A stretch of DNA of 64,000 bases from Nocardia transvalensis NBRC 15921 (GTDB lineage Bacteria > Actinomycetota > Actinomycetes > Mycobacteriales > Mycobacteriaceae): NCBI RefSeq assembly GCF_000308875.1, contig NZ_BAGL01000069.1, positions 1-64,000 of the forward strand, in the 5' to 3' direction. The notes beneath the pieces were generated by a model. That model was not told the origin of the DNA. It worked only from the letters and a program-made list of their open reading frames with translations, and made no database searches. The number at the start of each line of letters is the position of its first letter. The stretch's first letter is position 1. This document shows positions 30,642 through 38,800 of this stretch, piece after piece. The position numbers and the translations under genes were made by a program.

Positions 30642-31670
30642 GTGGTGAGCACCTCGTCGACCGGCAGCGCCACCTACATCGAACCCGGCGAATTCAAGCG
30701 GGACACCAACTACATCACCACCCGGATCACGGCCGACGGCCGCGACGGCTACCCGGTGGAGCCGGGGCGATATCGCCTGGTCGCGGCCCGCGCCTGCCCG
30801 TGGGCGAACCGGACGCTGATCGTGCGCCGCCTCCTCGGGCTGGAGGACGCGATCTCGCTCGGCCTGTGCGGCCCGACCCACGACAAGCGCAGCTGGACCT
30901 TCGATCTCGACCCGGGCGAGGTGGATCCGGTCCTGGGCATCCACTTCCTGCGCGACGCGTACTTCGCACGCATCCCCGACTATCCGCGCGGCATCACCGT
31001 CCCCGCGGTCGTGGACGTGCCGACCGGGCAGGTGGTCACCAACGACTACCCGCAGATCACCCTGGACTTCTCCACCGAGTGGACGGAGTTCCACCGCCCG
31101 GGCGCGCCGCAGCTGTACCCCGAGGCGCTACGCGCGGAGATCGACGAGGTCAACCGCCGCGTCTACACCGAGGTCAACAACGGCGTCTACCGCTGCGGCT
31201 TCGCCGGCGCACAGGACGCCTACGAGGCCGCCTACGACCGCCTCTTCACGGCCCTGGACTGGCTGTCGGAGCGGCTGGCGACTCAGCGATACCTGGTGGG
31301 CGACACCATCACCGAGGCCGACGTCCGGCTGTTCACCACCCTGGCCCGCTTCGACCCGGTCTACCACGGCCACTTCAAATGCAACCGCGAGAAGCTGTCG
31401 GAGCAGCCGGTCCTCTGGGCCTACGCCCGCGACCTGTTCCAGACCCCCGGCTTCGGCGACACGATCGACTTCACCCAGATCAAGCAGCACTATTACATCG
31501 TCCACGCCGACATCAACCCGTCCGGCATAGTCCCCAAGGGCCCGGACCTCTCCGACTGGCTCACCCCCCACGGCCGCGAAAAACTGGGCGGCCGCCCCTT
31601 CGGCGACGGCACCCCTCCCCCGCCACCCCGCGACGGGGAACGGGTCCCGGCAGGCCACACCCCCGCCTGA
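30642..31670 (+). CDS. Glutathionyl-hydroquinone reductase-like (Xi GST) protein
   Basis: The 342-residue protein belongs to the ECM4/YqjG group of omega/Xi glutathione transferases: N-terminal GEFKRDTNYITTRI, the catalytic motif RACPWANRTLIVRRLLGL (Cys-Pro-Trp-Ala), TVPAVVDVPTGQVVTNDYPQI, and the C-terminal SERLATQRYLVGDTITEADVRLFTTL and HYYIVHADINPSGIVPKGP. In proteobacteria and fungi the enzyme reduces glutathionyl-hydroquinones. Actinomycetes make mycothiol rather than glutathione, so the true thiol is likely mycothiol or another thiol. The start is one of two adjacent GTG codons (30642, 30645). It lies next to the crotonase gene, divergently. A Pro-rich tail of about 25 residues follows the fold. 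Confidence 0.85.
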   Translation: MVSTSSTGSATYIEPGEFKRDTNYITTRITADGRDGYPVEPGRYRLVAARACPWANRTLIVRRLLGLEDAISLGLCGPTHDKRSWTFDLDPGEVDPVLGIHFLRDAYFARIPDYPRGITVPAVVDVPTGQVVTNDYPQITLDFSTEWTEFHRPGAPQLYPEALRAEIDEVNRRVYTEVNNGVYRCGFAGAQDAYEAAYDRLFTALDWLSERLATQRYLVGDTITEADVRLFTTLARFDPVYHGHFKCNREKLSEQPVLWAYARDLFQTPGFGDTIDFTQIKQHYYIVHADINPSGIVPKGPDLSDWLTPHGREKLGGRPFGDGTPPPPPRDGERVPAGHTPA

Positions 31671-31690
31671 CGCCACCCCGGCCTCGCACT

Positions 31691-31758
31691 CCGGCACGAC
31701 ACCACCCCGTTCCCGGCACGACACCACCCTGTTTCCCGGCACAACACCACCCTGTTTC
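31691..31758. repeat. Tandem half-copies of the REP-like unit
   Basis: Three blocks of 22-23 bases start at 31691, 31713 and 31736, each opening CCGGCAC and continuing with ACACCACCC and a T-rich end. They lead into the dimer at 31755. As at 25.5 kb, only the left half-stem is repeated, and the intervening sequence is specific to this locus. Confidence 0.7.
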
Positions 31759-31826
31759 CCGGCACGCTTTTGGCCGGGATCCACTCTCAGCAACCGGTGG
31801 ATTCCGGCCAAAAGCGTGCCGGAAAA
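31755..31826. repeat. REP-like palindrome, head-to-head dimer
   Basis: Two 30-base arms (31755-31784 and 31797-31826) are inverted repeats with two mismatches around a 12-base loop. Each arm is a REP-like unit with the stem TTCCGGC/GCCGGAA (or its CCCGG variant). It sits between the convergent GST-like and VOC genes. Confidence 0.85.
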
Positions 31827-31844
31827 TGGGGGGAGAGTCGCTAC

Positions 31845-32270
31845 CTATTCGGTACCCGCGTAGGTGCCGAAGCTCCAATACACACCCTCGGGGTCGCGGC
31901 AGGTGAAGCCGCGGGAGCCGTAGTCCTCGTCGCGCAGTTCGCGGGTGATGGTGGCGCCCGCGGCCTTCGCGCGCTCGTACATCTCGTCGGGGTTGTCGAT
32001 GACGACGTAGACGGATCCGACGCCCGGCGGCTGGTCGCACAGGGCCATGCCCTCGCGCTGGGAGCCGAGCATGATGCCGCCGCCGCCCGGCCAGCCGAGT
32101 TCGGCGTGTTCGACGATCGCGCCGTTGTCGTAGCGGGCGCGCTCGACGAAACCGAATGCGGTGCGGAGGAATTCGATCGCCGCGGGGGCGTCGCGATAGA
32201 CGAACGTCGGCCACAGCGGCGCGGCGGTGCGGGTGACGGTAGTGCTGGTTTCGCTGGTTGTCTCGGTCAT
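31845..32270 (-). CDS. VOC (glyoxalase/bleomycin resistance) superfamily protein
   Basis: The 141-residue protein has two beta-alpha-beta-beta-beta halves: WPTFVYRDAPAAIEFLRTAFGFVERARY and VGSVYVVIDNPDEMYERAKAAGATITRELRDEDYGSRGFTCRDPEGVYWSFGTY. It is of the small glyoxalase-like group that usually acts as a metal-dependent enzyme or a resistance-type binding protein. The first 15 residues are Thr/Ser-rich and may be disordered. The ATG at 32270 overlaps the stop of the upstream AraC-type regulator by four bases, so the two are coupled and the regulator may control this gene. The ligand is unknown. Confidence 0.82.
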   Translation of the reverse strand: MTETTSETSTTVTRTAAPLWPTFVYRDAPAAIEFLRTAFGFVERARYDNGAIVEHAELGWPGGGGIMLGSQREGMALCDQPPGVGSVYVVIDNPDEMYERAKAAGATITRELRDEDYGSRGFTCRDPEGVYWSFGTYAGTE

Positions 32271-33148
32271 GGCGACGAGCCTTCCAGCGGCGCGGGCGGC
32301 ACGGCTTGGACGAATGGGAACTGCTCGCGCGCCAGCCAGGTCGAGGGCGGCATACCCGCCAGCTCGCGCCACTCCCGCGCCATATGCGCCTGGTCGTAGT
32401 ACCCGACGGACGCGGCGACCCCGGCGATCGACACCGCCGTCCGCGACGGCTTCGGCGCACCCGGCTCGGAGACGACCGACCGCAGCAGCCGGTGCGAGGC
32501 CTGGAACCGGGCCAGCCGCGCGGCGTCCTTGGGCGTGATCCCGAATTCGGCGGCGAACCGGCCGGCGAGATGCCGCCTGCTCCAGCCGATATCGGCGGCC
32601 ACCTCGCCGACCCGGGCCTGCCCGGAGCCGGCGGTGAGCAACTGCCACGCCCGCCACAGATTCGCGTCGATGGCGGCCTCGGCGGCCCGGCGCAGCAGGA
32701 TCTCGTCCATGATCGCGAAGCGCCGGGACCAGTCGTCGGTGGCCGAGATCCGCTCGCGCAGTTCGCGGGCGTCGGCGCCGACCAAATCGGCCAGATCGAT
32801 CACCCACGACCCGAGTTCGGCCACGGGCACCCCGAGCAGCGCCCGCGCGCCCAGCGGCGTCACCGCGAGTTGGATGCCGTGCTGGAAGCCGCTGTGCGCG
32901 ATCGTGCAGGGCCGCACGGTGAGGCCGCTGGCGATGGTCTCCCAGTGCCCCGGCCCCTGCTGCGGATGCGGCGAGACCGGGAGCCACAGCGGTTCGTCGA
33001 TCGTGACGATCACGGTGAGGACGGTGCCCGGCATCCCGACATGCGTCCCCGGCTCGAACCCGCGCAGCCGATACCCTTCGTAGCCGCGGACGAATGCCCG
33101 CAGCCGCGGATCCGGCAGCCCCCCGGCGCCCTCGGAGACACCACTCAC
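32267..33148 (-). CDS. AraC family transcriptional regulator
   Basis: The 293-residue regulator has an N-terminal ligand-binding-like region (residues ~1-180) and a C-terminal pair of helix-turn-helices: VGEVAADIGWSRRHLAGRFAAEFGITPKD and IAGVAASVGYYDQAHMAREWRELAGMPPSTWL. This is the usual AraC/XylS arrangement. It is translationally coupled to the downstream VOC gene (ATGA overlap). The GTG start at 33148 lacks a clear ribosome-binding sequence. The inducer is unknown. It is divergent from the EcsC-like/ABC gene cluster. Confidence 0.85.
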   Translation of the reverse strand: MSGVSEGAGGLPDPRLRAFVRGYEGYRLRGFEPGTHVGMPGTVLTVIVTIDEPLWLPVSPHPQQGPGHWETIASGLTVRPCTIAHSGFQHGIQLAVTPLGARALLGVPVAELGSWVIDLADLVGADARELRERISATDDWSRRFAIMDEILLRRAAEAAIDANLWRAWQLLTAGSGQARVGEVAADIGWSRRHLAGRFAAEFGITPKDAARLARFQASHRLLRSVVSEPGAPKPSRTAVSIAGVAASVGYYDQAHMAREWRELAGMPPSTWLAREQFPFVQAVPPAPLEGSSP

Positions 33149-33250
33149 AGTTCAACGGTAACTCCCGGGGGAACCCGCCCACTACGGCGTTCGTTTCCGG
33201 AACCCGCGACGCGAACGGCCCCGGCGGCCGATCACCGTCGCAAAGCAGGA

Positions 33251-33271
33251 CTCCATGCACTATCAATGGAG
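33251..33271. promoter_or_regulatory. Small inverted repeat upstream of the EcsC-like gene
   Basis: Arms CTCCAT (33251-33256) and ATGGAG (33266-33271) separated by nine bases, 28 bases before the start at 33299. It could be an operator for the divergent AraC-type regulator or for the three-gene ABC operon. No footprint evidence exists; a single short dyad can be chance. Confidence 0.35.
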
Positions 33272-33298
33272 ACAGACCGAACCATACGGAGGGTGTTC

Positions 33299-34012
33299 AT
33301 GTTCAAGGGCGGTGCGGAAAAGGCGGTGAAGGCACTGCTCGACAACGGGGCGCAACTACAGGCGCCCGCTGTCGCCAAATACGTCGACCGGTACCGGCGC
33401 GCGCATCCGGGCGAGAGCCCGGCGCAGATCGTCGGGCGGCTGGAGCGCATCTACCTCACCACGGTGACCGGCAGCGGCACCGCGGTCGGCGCCACCGCCG
33501 CCGTGCCCGGCGTGGGCACCATCACGGCGCTCGCGGCGATGAGCGCGGAGACCACCTTCTTCCTCGAGGCGTCGGCGGTCTTCACCCTGGCCGTGGCGGC
33601 CGTGCACGGCATCGCGCCGGAGGACAAGGAGCGCCGCCGGGCGCTGGTGCTCGCGGTGGTGCTGGGCGAGAGCGGTATGGACATCGTCGAGAAGAACGTC
33701 GGCCACTCCGCCAAGAACTGGGGCACGCTGCTGGCCGACCAGATTCCGGGCATCCGCAATATGAACGATTCGCTGATGAAGCGGTTCGTCGTGCAGTTCA
33801 TCGCCAAGCGCAGCGCGCTCATGTTCGGCAAGGTGCTGCCCGCCGGAATCGGCGCGGCGGTGGGCGGTTTCGGTAACCGCGCCCTCGGCAAGAGCACGAT
33901 CACCAACGCGCGCAAGGCATTCGGGCCGGCACCGGCCACCTGGCCCGGCCCGCTGGTGATCGACGCCGACCCGCTGCCGGAGCTGGACCGCAAGTCCGGC
34001 GAGGCGCGATGA
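33299..34012 (+). CDS. EcsC-like membrane-associated protein
   Basis: The 237-residue protein has a helical hydrophobic central region (GTAVGATAAVPGVGTITALAAMSAETTFFLEASAVFTLAVAAVHGIA) followed by a conserved-looking RRALVLAVVLGESG and a Gly-rich C-terminal segment (GKVLPAGIGAAVGGFGNRALGKSTI). This layout recalls EcsC, the third protein of the Bacillus ecsABC operon, but identity was not tested. GGAGGG six bases before ATG 33299 supports the start. Its stop overlaps the next gene's start (ATGA), and the next two genes encode an ABC ATPase and permease, again as in ecs. Function unknown; a membrane-linked regulatory role is a guess. Confidence 0.6.
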   Translation: MFKGGAEKAVKALLDNGAQLQAPAVAKYVDRYRRAHPGESPAQIVGRLERIYLTTVTGSGTAVGATAAVPGVGTITALAAMSAETTFFLEASAVFTLAVAAVHGIAPEDKERRRALVLAVVLGESGMDIVEKNVGHSAKNWGTLLADQIPGIRNMNDSLMKRFVVQFIAKRSALMFGKVLPAGIGAAVGGFGNRALGKSTITNARKAFGPAPATWPGPLVIDADPLPELDRKSGEAR

Positions 34013-34959
34013 CGGCGGCTCGTCCGCTCGCCTTCGCCGTCACCGGGCTGAGCAAGCGCTTCGAGGGCGTGCACGCCGTGCGCGAGGTGAGCTTCAGCGT
34101 GCCGGCCGGCGCCACCGCCGCCCTGGTCGGCCCGCCCGGCTCCGGCAAGACCACGATCCTGCGGATGCTGCTCGGACTGCTGCCGCCGACCGCGGGCAGC
34201 GCCTCGATCGGCGGGCCCGGCTCCGGGGCGCATCGCGCCGCGCGCCCGGTGGGGGCGATGCCGCAGCCGCGTGGCCAGCATCCGGCCCGATCGCCGCGTG
34301 ACCATCTGCGGGTCTACGCGGCCGCCGCGGGCGTCTCCGACGACCGGGTCGACGCGCTGCTGGCATTGACCAACCTGGGCGCCGTCGCCCGCGAACCGGT
34401 CCGCGCCCTGCCCGTCGGCGCGCACACCCGCCTCGCGCTGGCGACCGCGCTGCTGGGCGATCCGCCGCTGCTGGTGCTCGACGATCCGGTCGAGGGCCTG
34501 GACCCGGGCGAGCGCGCCTGGCTGGGCGACTACCTGCGCGGCCATGCCCGCCGCGGCGGCGCCACGCTGCTGACCTCGCAGAGTTTGGCCGCGGTCCTGC
34601 CGATCGCCGATCAGCTGATCGTGCTGGGCGGCGGCGCGGTGGTGTACGAGGGCAGTCCGCGGCGGCTGCGGCGCAGCCATCCGGACCGGCTGATCGTCGG
34701 CGCGTCCAGCCCGATCGCGCTGGCGACGACGCTGGCCGCCCACGGTTTCACCGATACCGTGATGCGCGCCGACGGCCGGCTGGCGGTCGCGGAAGCGTCC
34801 CGGACCGAGATCGAGAACGCCGCCAGCACGGCCCGCGTGCAGCTCACCGAGCTGATCCCCGAGCCGGTGCATCCGGACCGGGTGCTCGCCGCGCTCACCC
34901 GCACCGCGCCCGCGCCTCCCCCGACCGCCCCTCCGATGCCCTACGGGACGCCACCATGA
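34009..34959 (+). CDS. ABC transporter ATP-binding protein (ABC-2 type)
   Basis: The 316-residue ATPase has Walker A VGPPGSGKTTIL, an atypical Q-loop region GAMPQPRGQHPARSPRDHL, a weak signature LPVGAHTRLALATALL in place of LSGGQ, and Walker B LLVLDDPVEGLDP with Asp rather than Glu at the catalytic position. The fold and length fit ABC-2-type exporters of actinobacteria, which often drift at the signature. It overlaps the EcsC-like gene and the permease gene by four bases each (ATGA), giving a tightly coupled operon. The exported compound is unknown. A Pro-rich C-terminal tail of about 20 residues follows the domain. Confidence 0.85.
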   Translation: MTAARPLAFAVTGLSKRFEGVHAVREVSFSVPAGATAALVGPPGSGKTTILRMLLGLLPPTAGSASIGGPGSGAHRAARPVGAMPQPRGQHPARSPRDHLRVYAAAAGVSDDRVDALLALTNLGAVAREPVRALPVGAHTRLALATALLGDPPLLVLDDPVEGLDPGERAWLGDYLRGHARRGGATLLTSQSLAAVLPIADQLIVLGGGAVVYEGSPRRLRRSHPDRLIVGASSPIALATTLAAHGFTDTVMRADGRLAVAEASRTEIENAASTARVQLTELIPEPVHPDRVLAALTRTAPAPPPTAPPMPYGTPP

Positions 34960-35738
34960 TCCTCACCGTGCCCACGGACGCGAGCCGGGCCGCCACCACC
35001 GAGATCCGCAAGATCACCACGCTACGGGCGGGCTGGCTGCTGCTCGTGGCCTGCGCGGCGATCGGTTTCGTGGCCGCCGCCGTCACGGCGATCACGGGCA
35101 CCGAACCGCAGAAGAACGAGACGCTCGCGACGGGGACGGCGAGTATCGGGCTCTATCTCGGGATCGTGGCCGCCCTCGTCGCCTCCGCCGCCTTCGCGGC
35201 CCTCGGGGCGGGCGGCGAGTACCGCTACCGGAGCATGCCGCTCACCGCGCTGTTCACCCCCGACCGCGACCTGCTGTGCGGCGCCAAACTCGCTGTCACC
35301 GCGGCCTATTCGCTGCTGCTCGCGCTGGCCGCCGAGGTCGGCGCGGCCCTCGGACTGGCCGCCTTCGGACGCGACAAGATCGAATTCGGGATGCGGCTGG
35401 TCGGCGTGTTCGGCGGCGGTCTGCTCGCGGCGATCTGCTGGGGCGTGATCGGCGCGAGCCTGGGCCTGCTGCTGCGCTCGGCGGTGCCCGCGCTCGCCGC
35501 GATGGCGGGCTGGCTGATCGTGATCGAACCGCTGCTGTGGCTGGTCCTGAAAGGCGCCGGAATTCCGGGTGTCGCGGTGCTGCTGCCGGGGTCGGCCACG
35601 GTCGGCACGGTCGCCGTGGACTCGTTCCCGAAGAGCCCGTTCCTGCCGCCGAGCGCGGCCTCGGTCGTGGTGCTCGTGGCGTGGGCGGCGGCTGCGGGCG
35701 CCGGCGCGTGGTGGTTCCTGCGCCAGCGGGAGATCTGA
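34956..35738 (+). CDS. ABC-2 type permease subunit
   Basis: The 260-residue membrane protein has about six hydrophobic segments, among them WLLLVACAAIGFVAAAVTAI, ASIGLYLGIVAALVASAAFAALGA, AAYSLLLALAAEVGAALGLAA, GVFGGGLLAAICWGVIGASLGLLL and AASVVVLVAWAAAAGAGAW, with a cytoplasmic loop containing EYRYRSMPLTALFTPDRDLLCGAKL. The latter is the usual ABC-2 permease motif region between TM2 and TM3. It completes the transporter with the ATPase just upstream. Homologues in this group often export antibiotics or lipids; substrate unknown. Confidence 0.82.
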   Translation: MILTVPTDASRAATTEIRKITTLRAGWLLLVACAAIGFVAAAVTAITGTEPQKNETLATGTASIGLYLGIVAALVASAAFAALGAGGEYRYRSMPLTALFTPDRDLLCGAKLAVTAAYSLLLALAAEVGAALGLAAFGRDKIEFGMRLVGVFGGGLLAAICWGVIGASLGLLLRSAVPALAAMAGWLIVIEPLLWLVLKGAGIPGVAVLLPGSATVGTVAVDSFPKSPFLPPSAASVVVLVAWAAAAGAGAWWFLRQREI

Positions 35739-35821
35739 GCCTCCGGACCGGACAGCCGCCCCCGCCGGACGGGGTCGCGGAATACGAAGGTGTCACCCCG
35801 CGTCGGTAACGTCGAATCGCC

Positions 35822-38800
35822 ATGATCGACACCGAGACAACCGCACACCGCAGCCCCGGCTGGATCCGCCGGCTCTGGGCCGCGTGCCGAGCGCATCCCG
35901 GACTGCTCTCCGGGACCATCGCGGCGGTGGCGGGCGGCGCGCTGGCCGAGGTGGCGGCGCCGCTGGCGGCCAAGCACGCGCTCGACAGCGCCCGGGTCGG
36001 CGATATGCGCGCGATCGGCGCGATCGCGGTGGTCCTGGTGCTGCTGGCGGTGGCCCGGTTCGCCACGGCGTTCGGGCGGCGGTGGTTCGCCGGTCGGCTG
36101 GCGCTGACCGTGCAGCACGAGATCCGCGTCGCGCTGCTGACCGCGCTGCACCGCTACGACGGCCCGGGGCAGAACGCGCTGCGCACCGGGCAGGTCGTCT
36201 CCCGGTCGATCACCGATCTGCAACTGGTTCAGGGACTGCTGGCGATGGCGCCGCTGTCGGCGGCCTCGCTGCTGATCTTCGTGCTGGCCGCCGCCGTGAT
36301 GCTGGTGCTGTCGCCGCTGCTGGCGGTCGTCGCGCTGCTGACGGTGCCCGCGCTCGGGCTGGTGGTGTACCGGGTCCGGCCGTTGCTGCACGCGGCCACC
36401 TGGTCCGCGCAGCAGCGGGCGGCCGACCTGGCCCAGCACGTCGAGGAGACCGTGACCGGCGTCCGCGTGGTGAAGGGGTTCGGGCAGGAGGGCCGGATGG
36501 TCCGCCTGCTGGAGGGCCACGGCCGCGACCTCTACGCCGAGCGCATGCGCGCGGCCCGCATCGACTCCCGGTTCGCCCCGACGGTGGCGGCGATCCCGCA
36601 ACTCGGCATGGTCGTGGTGATCGCGCTGGGCGGAACCCTGGCGCTGCACGGCACGATCGGCGTGGGCACCTTCCTCGCCTTCGCCGCCTACGTGACCATG
36701 CTGTCCTCCAGCACCCGCATCGTGTCGAACGTGATCGTCATGGCGCAGCTGACCCGTGCGGCCGCCGAACGCGTCTACCAGGTCATCGACAGCGCCCCCG
36801 CCGATACCGATCCGCCCGATCCGCGCCCGCTGCCCGGCGGCCCGCTGGGAGTCGAATTACGGTCGGTCACTTTCGGTTTCGATCCCGACCGCCCGGTCCT
36901 GCGCGATGTCGACCTGTCGATCCGGCCCGGTGAGACGGTGGCGATCATCGGCCCCGCCGGTTCGGGGAAGTCCACGCTCGCGCTGCTGCTGCCCCGCCTG
37001 TTCACCCCCGACGCGGGCCGAATCCTGCTGCGTGGCAATGCCTCGAGCGACGCGTCCGGAGATGGTGAGCGCTCCGACGAGGTCGATATCGCCGATCTGC
37101 GCGCATCCGATCTGCGGGGCGCGGTGGGTGTCGTCTTCGACGAGCCGTTCCTGTTCTCCGACACCGTCGCCGCCAATATCGCCCTGGGAAATCCGGGCGC
37201 CACACCCGAGGACATCCGTCGCGCGGCCGAGCTCGCCGCCGCCGACGGTTTCATCCGGGAACTACCCGACGGCTACGACACCGTGGTCGGCGAGCGCGGC
37301 CTCACCCTGTCCGGCGGCCAGCGCCAGCGCCTGGCCCTCGCCCGCGCCCTCCTGGCCGACCCCCGCGTCCTGATCCTCGACGACGCCACCTCCGCGGTGG
37401 ACGCCGTCACCGAGGCCGCCATCTTCGACGCCCTCACCGGCGCCGCCCACCCCGGCCGCACCACCCTCATCCTCGCCCACCGCGAATCCACCCTCGCCCA
37501 CGCCGACCGCATCATCCGCCTCCCCGCCCCACCCACACCCGACACCACCGATATCTGGCAGGGCTCCGACGCCGGCGACATCCCGCACAGCTCCGACGCC
37601 GCTTCCGGCATCCGATCGCCGCACGAGACGGGCACCGACGGTTCCGGGACGGCGAGCACGGACACCGATATTCCCCCGGAGATGCGTGACGACCTCGCCC
37701 GGCTCCCCGCCGCGACCGAGCGGCCGGGGCTGGACGATCGCGCCCTGGAACAGCCGGAGCCGGACTTCCGGCTGATCCGGCTGCTCACACCCGTCCGATG
37801 GCTCCTACTCGCGGTGGTGGCCCTGCTGGCCGCCGATGCCGCCATCGGCGTGGCGTTCCCGGCGCTGACCCGCTACGCCCTCGACGACGGCGTCGCCGCG
37901 GGCAGCGCGCGGGTGCTGGCGATCGCGGCGATCGCCGGCACCGTGCTGGTGGTGCTGAGCTGGCTGGACGAGGCGCTGGGCACGCTGCTGTCCGCCCGCG
38001 GCGGCGAGCGAGTGCTCTACGGGCTGCGCGTGCGCAGCTACGCCCACCTGCAGCGCCTCGGACTCGACTACTACGAGCGCGAACTCTCGGGCCGCATCAT
38101 GACCCGGATGACGACCGATATCGACGCGCTGTCGACATTCCTGCAGACCGGCCTGGGCACGGCCCTGATCAGCATCGGCACGGCGGCGGGAATCGCGGTG
38201 GCGCTGCTGCTGATCGATACCGGCCTGGCCGTGATCGTCTTCGCCACCCTGCCGCCGCTGATCGGCGCGACGCTGATATTCCGCCGGGTGTCCGCGGCCG
38301 CCTACTCCGCCTCGCGCGAGCGGGTGGCCACCGTCAACGCCGACTTCCAGGAGAACGTCGCCGGCCTGCGCGCCACCCAGGCCTACCGCCACGAACCCGA
38401 ATCCGCCCGCCGCTTCACCGCCTACTCCGACGCCTACCGCACCGCCCGGCTGCGCGCCCAGCGGGCCATCGCGCTGTACTTCGCCTTCGTCATCGCCTGG
38501 GCCGATCTGGCGCAGGCGGCGGTGGTGTACGTCGGCGCGCGCGAGGTCGCGCACGGCACCACCACCGCGGGCACCCTGGTGGCCTTCGTGCTCTACCTCG
38601 GCCTGCTGTTCAGCCCGATCATGCAGCTGTCGCAGGTGTTCGACGGATACCAGCAGGCCCGGGTCGGGCTGCGGCGGATCGAGGCCCTGCTGCACACGCC
38701 GTCCTCGATCACCCCCGACCCTCCGGACGCGGCCCCTGTCACCGACCGGCTGCGCGGCGAGGTCACCTTCTCGTCGGTGAGCTTCCAGTACCAGGACGCG

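Noticed and set aside
30314..31906. A 530-codon forward frame overlapping the crotonase and GST-like genes
   Set aside because: It overlaps two clear genes out of frame and is Arg/Pro-rich without domains.
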